DNA of 32,477 nt from Bacteroidota bacterium (GCA_013816615.1 JACDED010000043.1:1-32477); one strand, 5' to 3'. Counted from the stretch's first letter, positions 6,319 to 14,042 are shown. The notes: generated by a model not told the origin, from the letters alone. Made by a program: numbers and translations.

Positions 6319-7137
6319 ATGAAACATATCACTCTTGCTTTATTTTTTTTATGCGTAAATACTTATGCACAAATAAAAAGCGGCTATGAATACAAGGGAA
6401 GAACTTCACCATCTATTAAACAGGAAAAACTAAGTGAGGCCAGATTTATAAATGATATTATGCCTGAGTTTTGCAGGAACTTTGGATTGCCGGGCGGCGA
6501 ATATTACAAGTTTCATCAGCTTATAAAATTAAGCAAGTCTACACTTGGAAATTATATGTATCCGAATGAATATTTTTACAGACAGGAAACTTATGAGAAG
6601 ATACTGGATTATGTTTCTGTAGAGATCTCATCTACCTGTAATGGCAAAATACTTTCAGCTACAAGTGCGAATAGCGTACTTAGTAAAGAGCAAAAAAATA
6701 TTTTAAATAGCATAGATGTAGGTGCAGATATTAATGTGAAAATTAATTTTAAATATAAATACGAAACGCCGGAGTATCCTGAGAAAGATGATAAAGTACA
6801 TGAAGGAAAATATAAAGTAACTGTTGTACCGGAAAAAGAAGCTGAATATCCGGGTGGACCTAAACAAATAACAAATTATATAAATGAAAATGTTATTAAT
6901 AAGATCCCGAAGAAAATGTTTTCTCCAAAAGTTAGTGATGCCATTGTAAAATTTACGATCGATGAAGAAGGCAAAGTCATTAACGCAAAAACCGCCAAAA
7001 CATCTTCTAATGTTATAATAGACAAATTACTTATTGATGCTATTAATAAAATGCCAAGTTGGAAACCTGCGGAAAACACAAAAGGAATAAAAATTAAACA
7101 GGAATACAGTATACCCCTGGGCAGTGATGGTTGCTAA
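6319..7137 (+). CDS. Exported protein with TonB C-terminal-like domain
   Basis: A 272-aa protein. Residues 1-17 are a cleavable signal peptide (MKHITLALFFLCVNTYAQ). Residues about 18-170 are a unique hydrophilic region. Residues about 172-270 resemble the TonB C-terminal domain: EAEYPGGPKQITNYINENV, then IVKFTIDEEGKVINAKTAKTSS, then LLIDAINKMPSWKPAENTKG and a closing IKQEYSIPL. Unlike an energy-transducing TonB it has no retained N-terminal membrane anchor or Pro-rich linker, so it is probably a soluble periplasmic or envelope protein using this fold for another job. Its upstream region carries the 11-bp repeats. The gap to the next start is 34 bp, so co-transcription is plausible. Confidence 0.75.
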   Translation: MKHITLALFFLCVNTYAQIKSGYEYKGRTSPSIKQEKLSEARFINDIMPEFCRNFGLPGGEYYKFHQLIKLSKSTLGNYMYPNEYFYRQETYEKILDYVSVEISSTCNGKILSATSANSVLSKEQKNILNSIDVGADINVKINFKYKYETPEYPEKDDKVHEGKYKVTVVPEKEAEYPGGPKQITNYINENVINKIPKKMFSPKVSDAIVKFTIDEEGKVINAKTAKTSSNVIIDKLLIDAINKMPSWKPAENTKGIKIKQEYSIPLGSDGC

Positions 7138-7171
7138 ACTTAATAAAAAACATAACCAATATTATAAATAT

Positions 7172-7621
7172 ATGAAACTAAACAAATTAATTTTAATAGC
7201 ACTTATAGCTGTAAGTATGGTAGAATGTAAATCTAAAAAAAGTGTAGCTACAACTGCACCTACCCCGGTTACAAGTAACACTCCAACTACACCAACTAAT
7301 ACTACAACACCAACCACAGGCTTTTCTACGTTTTCTACCCCCAAATCTACAGAAGGTGTGCCTGCACCCGAGGATAAGGAACTTGCGGCAATACAAGCGC
7401 AATACAGCGATGTGACATTAGAAAAATTACAAATAGGTCATATGCTTTATACGGTTGGCGCCTGTATCAATTGTCACGGAGCAAAAAATATTTATAAACG
7501 TGAAACAAGCCAGTGGAAAGGCATTATTGATAACATGGCTGAAATGGCAAAATTAAACGAAGCGCAAAAAGATGCGGTTTTTAAATATGTACTTTCAGTA
7601 AAAGTAACACAACCAAAATAG
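7172..7621 (+). CDS. c-type cytochrome-like lipoprotein with one heme site
   Basis: From Met at 7172 the protein is 149 aa. An in-frame ATG at 7124 would overlap the upstream gene and add a basic leader before the signal peptide, so I reject it. The signal peptide ends at Cys19 (AVSMVECKSKK), with an unusual Glu just before the Cys. Residues about 24-60 are a Thr/Pro linker. The C-terminal part has one CxxCH heme-binding site, Cys98-Cys101-His102 (GACINCHGAKN), and Met122/Met125 in NMAEMAKL are candidate axial ligands. A lone heme domain tethered by a flexible linker suggests periplasmic electron transfer or redox sensing. It lies between the TonB-domain gene and another lipoprotein. Confidence 0.8.
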   Translation: MKLNKLILIALIAVSMVECKSKKSVATTAPTPVTSNTPTTPTNTTTPTTGFSTFSTPKSTEGVPAPEDKELAAIQAQYSDVTLEKLQIGHMLYTVGACINCHGAKNIYKRETSQWKGIIDNMAEMAKLNEAQKDAVFKYVLSVKVTQPK

Positions 7622-7644
7622 ACCAAAATAAAATTAACGATCAT

Positions 7645-8346
7645 ATGAAAACATATATTTTAATTTTATCGTTAGTTAGTATTTTATTTTTGAGCTGCGA
7701 TCCGGAAGAAATGAAAGAAGAAGTAATTCGTCCCGCTATTATTTTGAATGGAAATAAAATGGATACAGCATACCTTTATACAACCTATATAGATCCCGGT
7801 GCGAAATTTTTTGAAGACAACAAGAATGGCTGGATAAACGATCGTGATTTTATTCCCGTTACAGATATTAGTGGTACAGTTAAAACCAATCTTCCGGGCA
7901 CATGTTATTTAAACTATAACGCAAAGGATTCAAGCGGCAAGCCTTTGGCCACTGTAACAAGAACCGTTCATGTGGTAGAGAACAGAACTGCTTTTTTAAA
8001 TGGAAATTATGATGTTACCTGCACATGCACATCTGTTGCCGGGCCGATTTCTACAACAACATCTCAAAATTATACAGCCTCTGTGTGGCCAAATCCGGAC
8101 AAAGATCATTTTGACCTTATACCTTTGAATATTGGCGTTCAGAGAGTAGCAACAAATGCATCTTTAAAAGGTAACTTTATAAATATTGGGTATTGGAGCC
8201 CGGATTATGATCAAAGCAGTTCTTCATCCGGTACTTTATCTGCTACAAAAAACACCTTTACTATTGATTCTAAATTCCATAGGTTTACACCCCGTGTAAC
8301 TTATACCTGCCGAAATGTTTATACAAAACAATTGGTTTTGAATTAA
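7645..8346 (+). CDS. DUF5011-like domain lipoprotein
   Basis: A 233-aa lipoprotein with signal peptide and lipobox LFLSC (Cys18) followed by Asp-Pro-Glu-Glu. Residues about 30-112 match the Ig-like DUF5011 pattern: a Leu-Asn-Gly start, YIDPGAKFFED, VKTNLPGTCYLNYNAKDSSG and VTRTVHVVE. This type of domain is common in surface proteins of Bacteroidota. Residues about 115-233 are a beta-rich part with a CTCTS motif, a Ser-rich loop (QSSSSSGTL) and a late Cys. Asp after the +1 Cys may influence sorting of the lipoprotein. It follows the cytochrome gene by 23 bp, so it is probably in the same transcript. Ligand unknown. Confidence 0.75.
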   Translation: MKTYILILSLVSILFLSCDPEEMKEEVIRPAIILNGNKMDTAYLYTTYIDPGAKFFEDNKNGWINDRDFIPVTDISGTVKTNLPGTCYLNYNAKDSSGKPLATVTRTVHVVENRTAFLNGNYDVTCTCTSVAGPISTTTSQNYTASVWPNPDKDHFDLIPLNIGVQRVATNASLKGNFINIGYWSPDYDQSSSSSGTLSATKNTFTIDSKFHRFTPRVTYTCRNVYTKQLVLN

Positions 8347-8401
8347 TTTTCACCTCTTTATTTTTTTACTTTTCTAAAACCGGGCGGCTTTACGTTTTAC
8401 A

Positions 8402-8419
8402 TTCTTCAGATCAGAAGAA
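8402..8419 (+). other. Small hairpin before the HD gene
   Basis: TTCTTC and GAAGAA form a 6-bp stem around AGATCA. It is followed by AATTTTG, not a clear U-tract, so it may be a weak terminator of the lipoprotein unit or of no importance. A TATCTTTA box follows at 8427-8434, 20 bases before the next ATG. Confidence 0.3.
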
Positions 8420-8454
8420 AATTTTGTATCTTTAAAATACACGAAAAACAGCAA

Positions 8455-9015
8455 ATGAAAAATAAATGGGCGATAGATGAATTGCAGGATGTTTGGCAAT
8501 TAGCAACTAAATTACATGATGGACAAAAATATGGTGGACCTAAAGATGGTGAACAGATAGAATACATTAATCACATTGGAAGTGTAACATTTGAAGTTAT
8601 TAATGCGATAAATAATAGTGAAGATATGAATGCTGGCCTTGCCATTAAATGTGCTGTGTTGCACGATACTTTAGAAGACACTAAATTTTCTTATGAAAAA
8701 GCAAAAGAACTGTTTGGAAAAGAAGTGGCAGATGGTACTTTAGCATTAACCAAAAGCAATACAATTGAAAGTAGTAATGATAAAATGCTTGACAGCTTAA
8801 AAAGGATAAAACAACAACCTAAAGAAATATGGGCGGTAAAAATGGCCGACAGGATCTGTAATTTATATGAACCGCCTTTTTATTGGAAGAATGAGAAGAA
8901 ACTGAAATATATTGAAGAAGCGAAGCTGATATTAGCTGAGTTAAAAGATGGAAATAACTATTTAGCCGAAAGACTTGAAAGCAAAACACAAGCATATCAT
9001 CGTTTTTTAGATTAA
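8455..9015 (+). CDS. HD-domain small alarmone (ppGpp) hydrolase-like protein
   Basis: A 186-aa soluble protein with the HD fold of RelA/SpoT hydrolase domains and MESH1-type small alarmone hydrolases. Metal-ligand motifs are in order: His40 (YINH), His70-Asp71 in AVLHDTLEDT (68-76) and Asp132 in KMADRICNL (129-137), with ALTK at about 97-100. There is no synthetase, TGS or ACT domain, so it should only hydrolyse (p)ppGpp or a similar nucleotide. It is alone, with its own promoter-like box. A stub repeating its first 11 codons lies at 11506. The substrate is inferred from the family. Related HD proteins act on other nucleotides. Confidence 0.85.
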   Translation: MKNKWAIDELQDVWQLATKLHDGQKYGGPKDGEQIEYINHIGSVTFEVINAINNSEDMNAGLAIKCAVLHDTLEDTKFSYEKAKELFGKEVADGTLALTKSNTIESSNDKMLDSLKRIKQQPKEIWAVKMADRICNLYEPPFYWKNEKKLKYIEEAKLILAELKDGNNYLAERLESKTQAYHRFLD

Positions 9016-9027
9016 ACCTTTTCTTTT

Positions 9028-9162
9028 TTAATAGTCAAATATTTTAAAACCCGGCATAAATACGAGCAAGGAATTAGAGGCCGAAGATTTTAATGGGTGT
9101 ATACAAAGCGGATCAAATACTTCTAATACAGAACCCTGATCTATTTCGTTACTATCAAACAT
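9028..9162 (-). other. Unassigned small frame, possibly a gene remnant
   Basis: On the minus strand this gives 44 residues (MFDSNEIDQG... to ...GFKIFDY) that look protein-like. In the neighbouring frame just upstream (about 9155-9232) another readable piece occurs (RFIDFTSGSFVVIDYFTRP), which suggests one decayed gene broken by an indel. I recognise no family. It falls in the 272-bp gap between the HD gene and the PKD-like lipoprotein. Nothing else is visible in that gap. Confidence 0.2.
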
Positions 9163-9287
9163 TAAATGAGTTAGGGCGGGTAAAATAATCTATAACCACA
9201 AAGCTACCACTTGTAAAGTCAATAAAGCGTTTTACTCAATATTGCTTTTTGAATATTAAAAATTCATTAATTTCGTAATACGAAAAG

Positions 9288-9845
9288 ATGGTAGCTAAAA
9301 TCAATAACAAAATTTTAAAATTGCTTTGTTTGCTATTAATGCAACTTTTCCTTATCAATTGTAAAAAAGAAGCAAGTACCGATTTTTCTATTGACAAAAA
9401 TGAGTATAGTGCAGGAGAAACTATTATAATTGAAAGCAATGTAAAGAATGTAAGAACATACCGGTGGACATTAAGAGCGAGTAATGGCAGTACAATCAAA
9501 TATTCAGATATAAAACCAACAGTTAAACTTAACCCTTCTGCTCCGGATGGTGATTATTCTTTAACGCTAGATGGCGCTTCTCAAAAAGGTGCAGTATCAT
9601 CTGCAACACAAAAATTTTCTGTAAAAACAATTCGTGGTTATTTATATATCTATAGTCAACTGGCAATTATAGAACCTATTGAAATAAAAGCCGATGCTGA
9701 AAAAATAGGCACATTTTACCCGGAAAATGAATCGCTTAAAATAGATATTGCCAGTGGTATAAGGAACTTCACAGCTTCAAACGGTAAAAATATAAGCTAC
9801 ACCATTAATGAAAATGGTTTTTATCCATGGAATATTAGTGAGTAG
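9288..9845 (+). CDS. PKD-like lipoprotein
   Basis: A 185-aa lipoprotein. The signal peptide ends in LFLINC (Cys25) followed by Lys-Lys-Glu. Residues about 33-110 look like a PKD/Ig-like beta-sandwich: FSIDKNEYSAGETIIIESNVKN-type strands, a RTYRWTLR strand and PDGDYSLTL, then QKFSVKT. Residues about 112-185 are a second small beta-rich part with a YLYIYSQL strand. It is probably anchored in the outer membrane. No enzyme motif seen. It lies just upstream of a T9SS remnant on the opposite strand, and no operon partner is evident. Confidence 0.7.
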   Translation: MVAKINNKILKLLCLLLMQLFLINCKKEASTDFSIDKNEYSAGETIIIESNVKNVRTYRWTLRASNGSTIKYSDIKPTVKLNPSAPDGDYSLTLDGASQKGAVSSATQKFSVKTIRGYLYIYSQLAIIEPIEIKADAEKIGTFYPENESLKIDIASGIRNFTASNGKNISYTINENGFYPWNISE

Positions 9846-9873
9846 GCAGGCAACAATAAAAAAAATTAATAAA

Positions 9874-10208
9874 TTATTGTTTTCCCACTTTGAATTAAAG
9901 ACATTTTTTACCATTCTCGATAATGCAAATCGTAAACATCCATTTGAAGTAGATTGAAAATTTAAATTTGTTTTAAGATCTTTAGCTTTTTTAAAAAGCA
10001 TTATTTACCCGATAGAATTATAAAGTTCGATTACAACATTTTCTGATAAAGAAGCCATATCAATATTTTAATTACCGTTAAATGGATTTGGATAACGGTA
10101 ATACGTTTTATGCGCTAACAGTATTTGCAATTCCGATACATAAACTAACATTTTGAGTATTATGATAACCGACTTTAGAAAAATCATAATAAAGCATTAA
10201 ATTTGATT
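9874..10208 (-). pseudogene. Decayed C-terminus of a T9SS cargo gene (sorting domain remnant)
   Basis: Read on the minus strand in three pieces, this gap gives a recognisable T9SS type A sorting domain. Piece 1 (10208 to 10111) reads YYDFSKVGYHNTQNV and IGIANTVSA. Piece 2, in a shifted frame, reads YRYPNPFNGN, stop at 10068-10070, NIDMASLSENVVIELYNSIG, stop at 10005-10007, then KKAKDLKTNLNFQSTSNG. The reading then slips to DVYDLHYRE and returns to KNVFNSKWEN. The order YPNPF, ENV-IELYNSIG, K-A-L-TNLNFQSTSNG, VY, NGK matches the domain from end to end. Two in-frame stops and at least two frame changes make it nonfunctional. The 5' part is missing, replaced by the divergent S51 peptidase gene. 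Confidence 0.75.
10198..10205 (+). promoter_or_regulatory. -7 box TAAATTTG immediately before the S51 peptidase gene
   Basis: A TAnnTTTG match ending four bases before the ATG at 10210, the same spacing as at arr. If it is the true promoter, the transcript would be leaderless or nearly so. No clear -33 TTG. Confidence 0.35.
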
Positions 10209-10209
10209 T

Positions 10210-11496
10210 ATGAGAAAAATATTACTGTCTGCCATCGTCTTATTATCCTTGTCCTTAAAAGCACAAACTCCTTACACAAGTTATTTTACCGGCGATACTT
10301 CCAATGTTATAAAAACCACACAATACCGTTTGTGCATGATGGGTGGCGCTAGTGAAGATGATGAGGCTATGAAATGGTTCCTGAACGGAAGTGGTGGTGG
10401 AGATATAGTTGTAATAAGAGCTACAGGTTCTAATGGTTATAATACTTATTTATATTCATCGTTAGGCATTCCTGTTAACTCAGTAGAAACATTAGTTATA
10501 CCAAGCATTGCAGCTGCCAATCATCCTTACGTAAGAAGAAGGTTGCGCGAAGCCGAAGCAATTTGGATAGCAGGCGGTAATCAATTTGATTACGTTAGTT
10601 ATTGGAACAATACTTCAGTTGATACCGCCATAAATTATCTGATCAATACAAAAAAAACACCCATTGGCGGAACAAGCGCCGGTATGGCTATACAGGGCCA
10701 GGCGTATTTTAGCGCAGCGGCAGGTTCGGTAAGTTCGCCTGTCGCTTTATCAGATCCATATGGCAGCTTGCTAACAATTGGAAATAACGATCTTTTACAT
10801 AACAAAATTTTAAAACGTGTAATTACCGATACGCATTACGATAACCCGGACAGGCGCGGAAGGCACAGTGCTTTTGTGGCACGCCTTTTCCAGGATAGCT
10901 CTGTAGCCTTTTACGGCATTGCCTGCGATGAATATACTGCAGTTTGTATTGATAGCACCGGCATTGCAAAAGTGTACGGCGGTTTTCCGACGTATGACGA
11001 TAACGCATATTTTATTCAGCCTAATTGTATTTTACCAAACGGACCGGAGACTTGCGCCGCTGCGCAATCATTAACATGGAACCGATCAGGTCAGGCATTA
11101 AAAGTTTACGCCATAAAAGGCACTTCGGTTGGCGCCGGAAGTTTTGACCTAAACAACTGGCAAAACCCAAACGCCAGCGGTGGCAACTGGCAAAACTGGT
11201 TCGTAGTTAACGGAACATTTTCTACAACAACAGGCGCAACACCAATAGCCTGCACAACCACCAATATAAAAAATAATACGCAGGATGAAATAAACCTCTA
11301 CCCTAACCCAACTCAAAGCATTTTAAATTTTGACAGAACAGTAGAAAAGATCAGTATAAAAGATATAACCGGAAAAATACGGGCAACATTTTTTAATGCA
11401 GAAAAAATAAACATTGAGAATTTAGTGCCTGGAATTTATTTTATTGAATTAAGATCAAAAAATTATATATGTATTAAAAAATTTGTAAAGGAATAA
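10210..11496 (+). CDS. T9SS-exported cyanophycinase-like peptidase (family S51)
   Basis: A 428-aa secreted enzyme. Residues 1-19 are a signal peptide (MRKILLSAIVLLSLSLKAQ). The S51/cyanophycinase fold covers about 38-330: MMGGASEDDEAM (43-54), IWIAGGNQFDYV (118-129), the nucleophile elbow GGTSAGMAI with Ser156, THYDNPDRRGRHSAF with His209, and ACDEYTAV with Glu241, which fits a Ser-His-Glu triad. Residues about 360-428 are a T9SS type A sorting domain (LYPNPTQSIL, ISIKDITGKI, VPGIYFIELRS). The family cleaves beta-aspartyl or related isopeptide bonds. Intracellular members degrade cyanophycin, but this one acts outside the cell, so its substrate may be an environmental polymer or peptide. No cyanophycin synthetase is in the window. 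Confidence 0.88.
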   Translation: MRKILLSAIVLLSLSLKAQTPYTSYFTGDTSNVIKTTQYRLCMMGGASEDDEAMKWFLNGSGGGDIVVIRATGSNGYNTYLYSSLGIPVNSVETLVIPSIAAANHPYVRRRLREAEAIWIAGGNQFDYVSYWNNTSVDTAINYLINTKKTPIGGTSAGMAIQGQAYFSAAAGSVSSPVALSDPYGSLLTIGNNDLLHNKILKRVITDTHYDNPDRRGRHSAFVARLFQDSSVAFYGIACDEYTAVCIDSTGIAKVYGGFPTYDDNAYFIQPNCILPNGPETCAAAQSLTWNRSGQALKVYAIKGTSVGAGSFDLNNWQNPNASGGNWQNWFVVNGTFSTTTGATPIACTTTNIKNNTQDEINLYPNPTQSILNFDRTVEKISIKDITGKIRATFFNAEKINIENLVPGIYFIELRSKNYICIKKFVKE

Positions 11497-11505
11497 TCAC
11501 TTAAA

Positions 11506-11580
11506 ATGAAAAACAAATGGTCGATAAATGAATTGCAGTATACTGGTAATTTACGAGAATGGAAAGGCAAGCGAAGCTGA
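11506..11580 (+). pseudogene. Stub repeating the 5' end of the HD gene
   Basis: Starts MKNKWSINELQ, which matches MKNKWAIDELQ at 8455. 30 of the first 33 bases are identical. The match ends at codon 11 and the frame closes at codon 25. Further readable scraps in other frames follow to about 11671 (GKASEAELATF, then NLVKLTEVLNKIGVVVMTYI and a stop). I read this as a truncated duplicate fused to other decayed sequence. The remainder of 11581-11757 shows nothing else I can support. Confidence 0.55.
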
Positions 11581-11757
11581 ACTGGCAACGTTTAGCTAAG
11601 GAATTTAGAAATTAATCTTGTCAAATTAACGGAAGTATTGAATAAGATCGGAGTGGTAGTTATGACCTACATTTAACCCCAAATTCTACTGTGAACGGAT
11701 TTATGTTAACACCCACCTTTATTAAAAATAATCTTAAAAATTCAGTGTTCAAAAACA

Positions 11758-11790
11758 AAAAACCCGTTTCGGATCTCGAAACGGGTTTTT
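11758..11790. terminator. Bidirectional intrinsic terminator after rplQ
   Basis: AAAAACCCGTTTCG (11758-11771), loop GATCT, CGAAACGGGTTTTT (11777-11790): a perfect 14-bp stem with A-tract and T-tract on the two sides. It therefore works as an intrinsic terminator in either direction. It ends the ribosomal block transcribed from the right, and could also stop plus-strand transcription from the S51 gene. Confidence 0.92.
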
Positions 11791-11811
11791 AAATTTAATA
11801 TTGATGTGCTA

Positions 11812-12297
11812 TTAAGCTTCAGCAGTTTTAGCTGAATCGTCTTTTTTAGCTTTTGTAGAATCTTTTTTAGCTCCTTTGCTACGACGAGTAGTTTTCTTAG
11901 CTGTACCTTCAGCAGCAGATTTACTGTTGTTGTAGATGTCGTTAAAATCAACTAATTCGATCATTGCCATTTCAGCAGCATCACCTTGACGGTTACCGGT
12001 TTTGATGATACGTGTGTATCCACCATTACGGTTTGCAACTTTAGAAGCAACTTCTTTGAATAATTCGCTTACAGTTTCTTTTCTTTTTAAGTAAGAGAAA
12101 GCAACACGACGGCTGTGCGTTGTATCATCTTTACTTTTTGTAATAAGCGGCTCAACATAAACGCGTAAAGCTTTAGCTTTAGCTAATGTTGTAAAAATAC
12201 GCTTGTTATCAATCAACGCGCAAGCTAAGTTCATTAACAAAGCATGACGGTGAGCGGTTTTTCTACCTAAATTATTTATTTTATCTCCGTGTCTCAT
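11812..12297 (-). CDS. rplQ: 50S ribosomal protein L17
   Basis: A 161-aa protein. The N-terminal L17 core starts [17 protein letters not shown] and includes [16 protein letters not shown] and [21 protein letters not shown]. From about residue 120 there is a low-complexity tail rich in Lys, Ala and Ser ([12 protein letters not shown] and similar), about 40 residues longer than the bare core and typical of Bacteroidota L17. L17 sits near the peptide exit tunnel. It is the last gene of the ribosomal block, 76 bp after rpoA and just before the terminator. The long spacer holds nested repeats (12335-12379). Confidence 0.97.
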   Translation of the reverse strand: MRHGDKINNLGRKTAHRHALLMNLACALIDNKRIFTTLAKAKALRVYVEPLITKSKDDTTHSRRVAFSYLKRKETVSELFKEVASKVANRNGGYTRIIKTGNRQGDAAEMAMIELVDFNDIYNNSKSAAEGTAKKTTRRSKGAKKDSTKAKKDDSAKTAEA

Positions 12298-12334
12298 TTC
12301 TATTATGATTCATGATTCAAGATGAAGGATTCAA

Positions 12335-12379
12335 GATTAATAACTCTTAATTCTTCGCTCTTAATTCTTGTTATTAATC
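12335..12379. repeat. Inverted repeat enclosing a tandem 11-mer in the rpoA-rplQ spacer
   Basis: GATTAATAAC (12335-12344) and GTTATTAATC (12370-12379) are perfect 10-bp inverted arms. Between them TCTTAATTCTT occurs twice (12345-12355 and 12359-12369) around CGC. The right arm overlaps the rpoA stop codon. Next to it (about 12308-12336) further GATTCA-type short repeats occur. As RNA this would be a 10-bp AT-rich hairpin before rplQ. Confidence 0.6.
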
Positions 12380-13366
12380 TTTATCTAATTTATATTTTAC
12401 AACATTCATTCCAAATTGTAAACCTTTAGTTTGAACAAGGTCTTCTAATTCAGTTAATGATTTTTTACCAAAGTTTCTGAATTTTAAAAGATCGTTCTTG
12501 TTGAAAGATACAAGTTCTCCTAAAGTTTCAACGTCAGCCGCTTTTAAGCAGTTTAGAGCGCGAACTGAAAGATCCATGTCTACTAACTTGGTTTTTAATA
12601 ATTGACGCATGTGAAGGCTTGTTTCATCAAATTCTTCTTCATTACGTTTTTCTTCTGCATCTAATGTAATTTTCTCATCAGAGAATAACATGAAATGGAA
12701 TATTAAAATTTTAGCAGCTTCTTTTAAAGCGTCTTTTGGATGAATAGATCCATCAGTAACGATATCTAAGATCAAACGTTCGTAATCGGTTTTTTGTTCA
12801 ACACGATAGTTCTCGATATTATATTTTACATTCTTAATTGGCGTGTAAATAGAATCAATAAAGATCGTTCCGTTTGGTGCGCTGTTAGTTTTGTTCTCTT
12901 CTGCGGGAACATAACCACGGCCACGCTCAACAGTTAATTCCATTTTTAAACGCACAGATGAATCGCAATTAAAAATTACAAGATCCGGGTTTAAGATTTG
13001 AAAACCGTTTACATATTTACCAATATCACCGGCAGTGAATTTTTCGCTTCCTGCAAAGTGAACAGTAATTTTTTCTGCATCGTGGTTATCTAATTGTTTT
13101 TTGAAACGAACTTGTTTTAAATTTAAAACTATTTCAGTAACGTCTTCAACAACGCCTTTGATAGTTGAAAATTCGTGATCTACACCTTCAATGCGTAAGC
13201 TGGTTACTGCATATCCTTCTAACGACGATAATAAAATACGACGTAATGAGTTACCTATTGTAATCCCAAAACCCGGCTCAAGTGGTCTAAACTCAAATTG
13301 TCCTGAAGTTTCGGTTGAATTAATCATAATAACCTTGTCAGGTTTTACGAAGTTTAATATTGCCAT
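12374..13366 (-). CDS. rpoA: RNA polymerase alpha subunit
   Basis: A 330-aa subunit. The assembly domain is about 1-235, with the dimer motif [17 protein letters not shown] (32-48) and a conserved [13 protein letters not shown] region (147-159). An acidic linker (about 236-250, [11 protein letters not shown]) leads to the C-terminal domain (about 255-325) with [21 protein letters not shown] and [13 protein letters not shown]. Arg269 and Asn272 correspond to the UP-element-contacting Arg265 and Asn268 of E. coli. It starts beta/beta' assembly and receives activators. It lies between rpsD and rplQ as in the alpha operon. Confidence 0.98.
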   Translation of the reverse strand: MAILNFVKPDKVIMINSTETSGQFEFRPLEPGFGITIGNSLRRILLSSLEGYAVTSLRIEGVDHEFSTIKGVVEDVTEIVLNLKQVRFKKQLDNHDAEKITVHFAGSEKFTAGDIGKYVNGFQILNPDLVIFNCDSSVRLKMELTVERGRGYVPAEENKTNSAPNGTIFIDSIYTPIKNVKYNIENYRVEQKTDYERLILDIVTDGSIHPKDALKEAAKILIFHFMLFSDEKITLDAEEKRNEEEFDETSLHMRQLLKTKLVDMDLSVRALNCLKAADVETLGELVSFNKNDLLKFRNFGKKSLTELEDLVQTKGLQFGMNVVKYKLDKD

Positions 13367-13402
13367 ATTATAATAATTATATAGGTTATTTAATTTATTT
13401 TC

Positions 13403-14008
13403 TTATTTAGAGTACAACTCGACAATTAACTGTTCTTTAATGTTTTCAGGGATCTGAGAACGTTCAGGACGGTTAATGAATTTACCTGTCATTGAGTTTT
13501 TATCAAAATCCAACCAAGGAAATTTATTTACGGCACCCTGTAAAGAGTTAGTAATTACTTCAACTGATTGAGATTTTTCACGAACACCTATAACATCTCC
13601 TGGTTTTAAAGTAAACGAAGCGATGTTTACAATACCACCGTTAACTGTAATGTGAGCGTGAGAAACTAATTGACGGGCTGCACGACGTGTAGGAGCAATT
13701 CCTAAACGGTAAACCACATTGTCTAAACGACTTTCAATTAATTGTAACAACACTTCACCGGTAATACCATGAGAGCGAGCTGCTTTTTCGAATGTACGAG
13801 CGAATTGTTTTTCCAAGATACCGTAAGTATACTTAGCTTTTTGCTTTTCCATTAACTGGATAGCATATTCGGATTGTTTTGCACGTTTTTTAGTGTTACC
13901 GTGCTGCCCCGGAGGGTAGTTCTTTTTTTCTAACGCTTTATCAGGGCCGAAGATTGGCTCTCTGAATTTACGCGCGATTTTTGATTTGGGACCTGTGTAC
14001 CTTGCCAT
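13403..14008 (-). CDS. rpsD: 30S ribosomal protein S4
   Basis: A 201-aa primary 16S rRNA binder. It begins [17 protein letters not shown], has the S4 RNA-binding domain at about 91-155 ([28 protein letters not shown]) and ends with the usual [10 protein letters not shown]. The N-terminal part has no zinc-binding Cys cluster. S4 represses the alpha operon in E. coli. Here a 106-bp spacer with two hairpins precedes it, a place where similar feedback could act (inference). Confidence 0.98.
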   Translation of the reverse strand: MARYTGPKSKIARKFREPIFGPDKALEKKNYPPGQHGNTKKRAKQSEYAIQLMEKQKAKYTYGILEKQFARTFEKAARSHGITGEVLLQLIESRLDNVVYRLGIAPTRRAARQLVSHAHITVNGGIVNIASFTLKPGDVIGVREKSQSVEVITNSLQGAVNKFPWLDFDKNSMTGKFINRPERSQIPENIKEQLIVELYSK

Positions 14009-14042
14009 TTTAAATAATTATTTATTTGTTTTTATTATTTAA

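Noticed and set aside
7124-7171. Longer start for the cytochrome lipoprotein
   Set aside because: It overlaps the upstream gene and puts a basic leader before an otherwise perfect signal-peptide start.
9777-10001. 74-residue minus-strand frame as an independent gene
   Set aside because: It is the middle-to-end piece of the broken T9SS sorting domain and runs on into the antisense of the PKD-like lipoprotein.
10072-10101. Perfect inverted repeat TTACCGTTA / TAACGGTAA as an operator or terminator
   Set aside because: It lies in the YPNPFNGN part of the sorting-domain remnant and is best explained by that former coding sequence. It has no U-tract.
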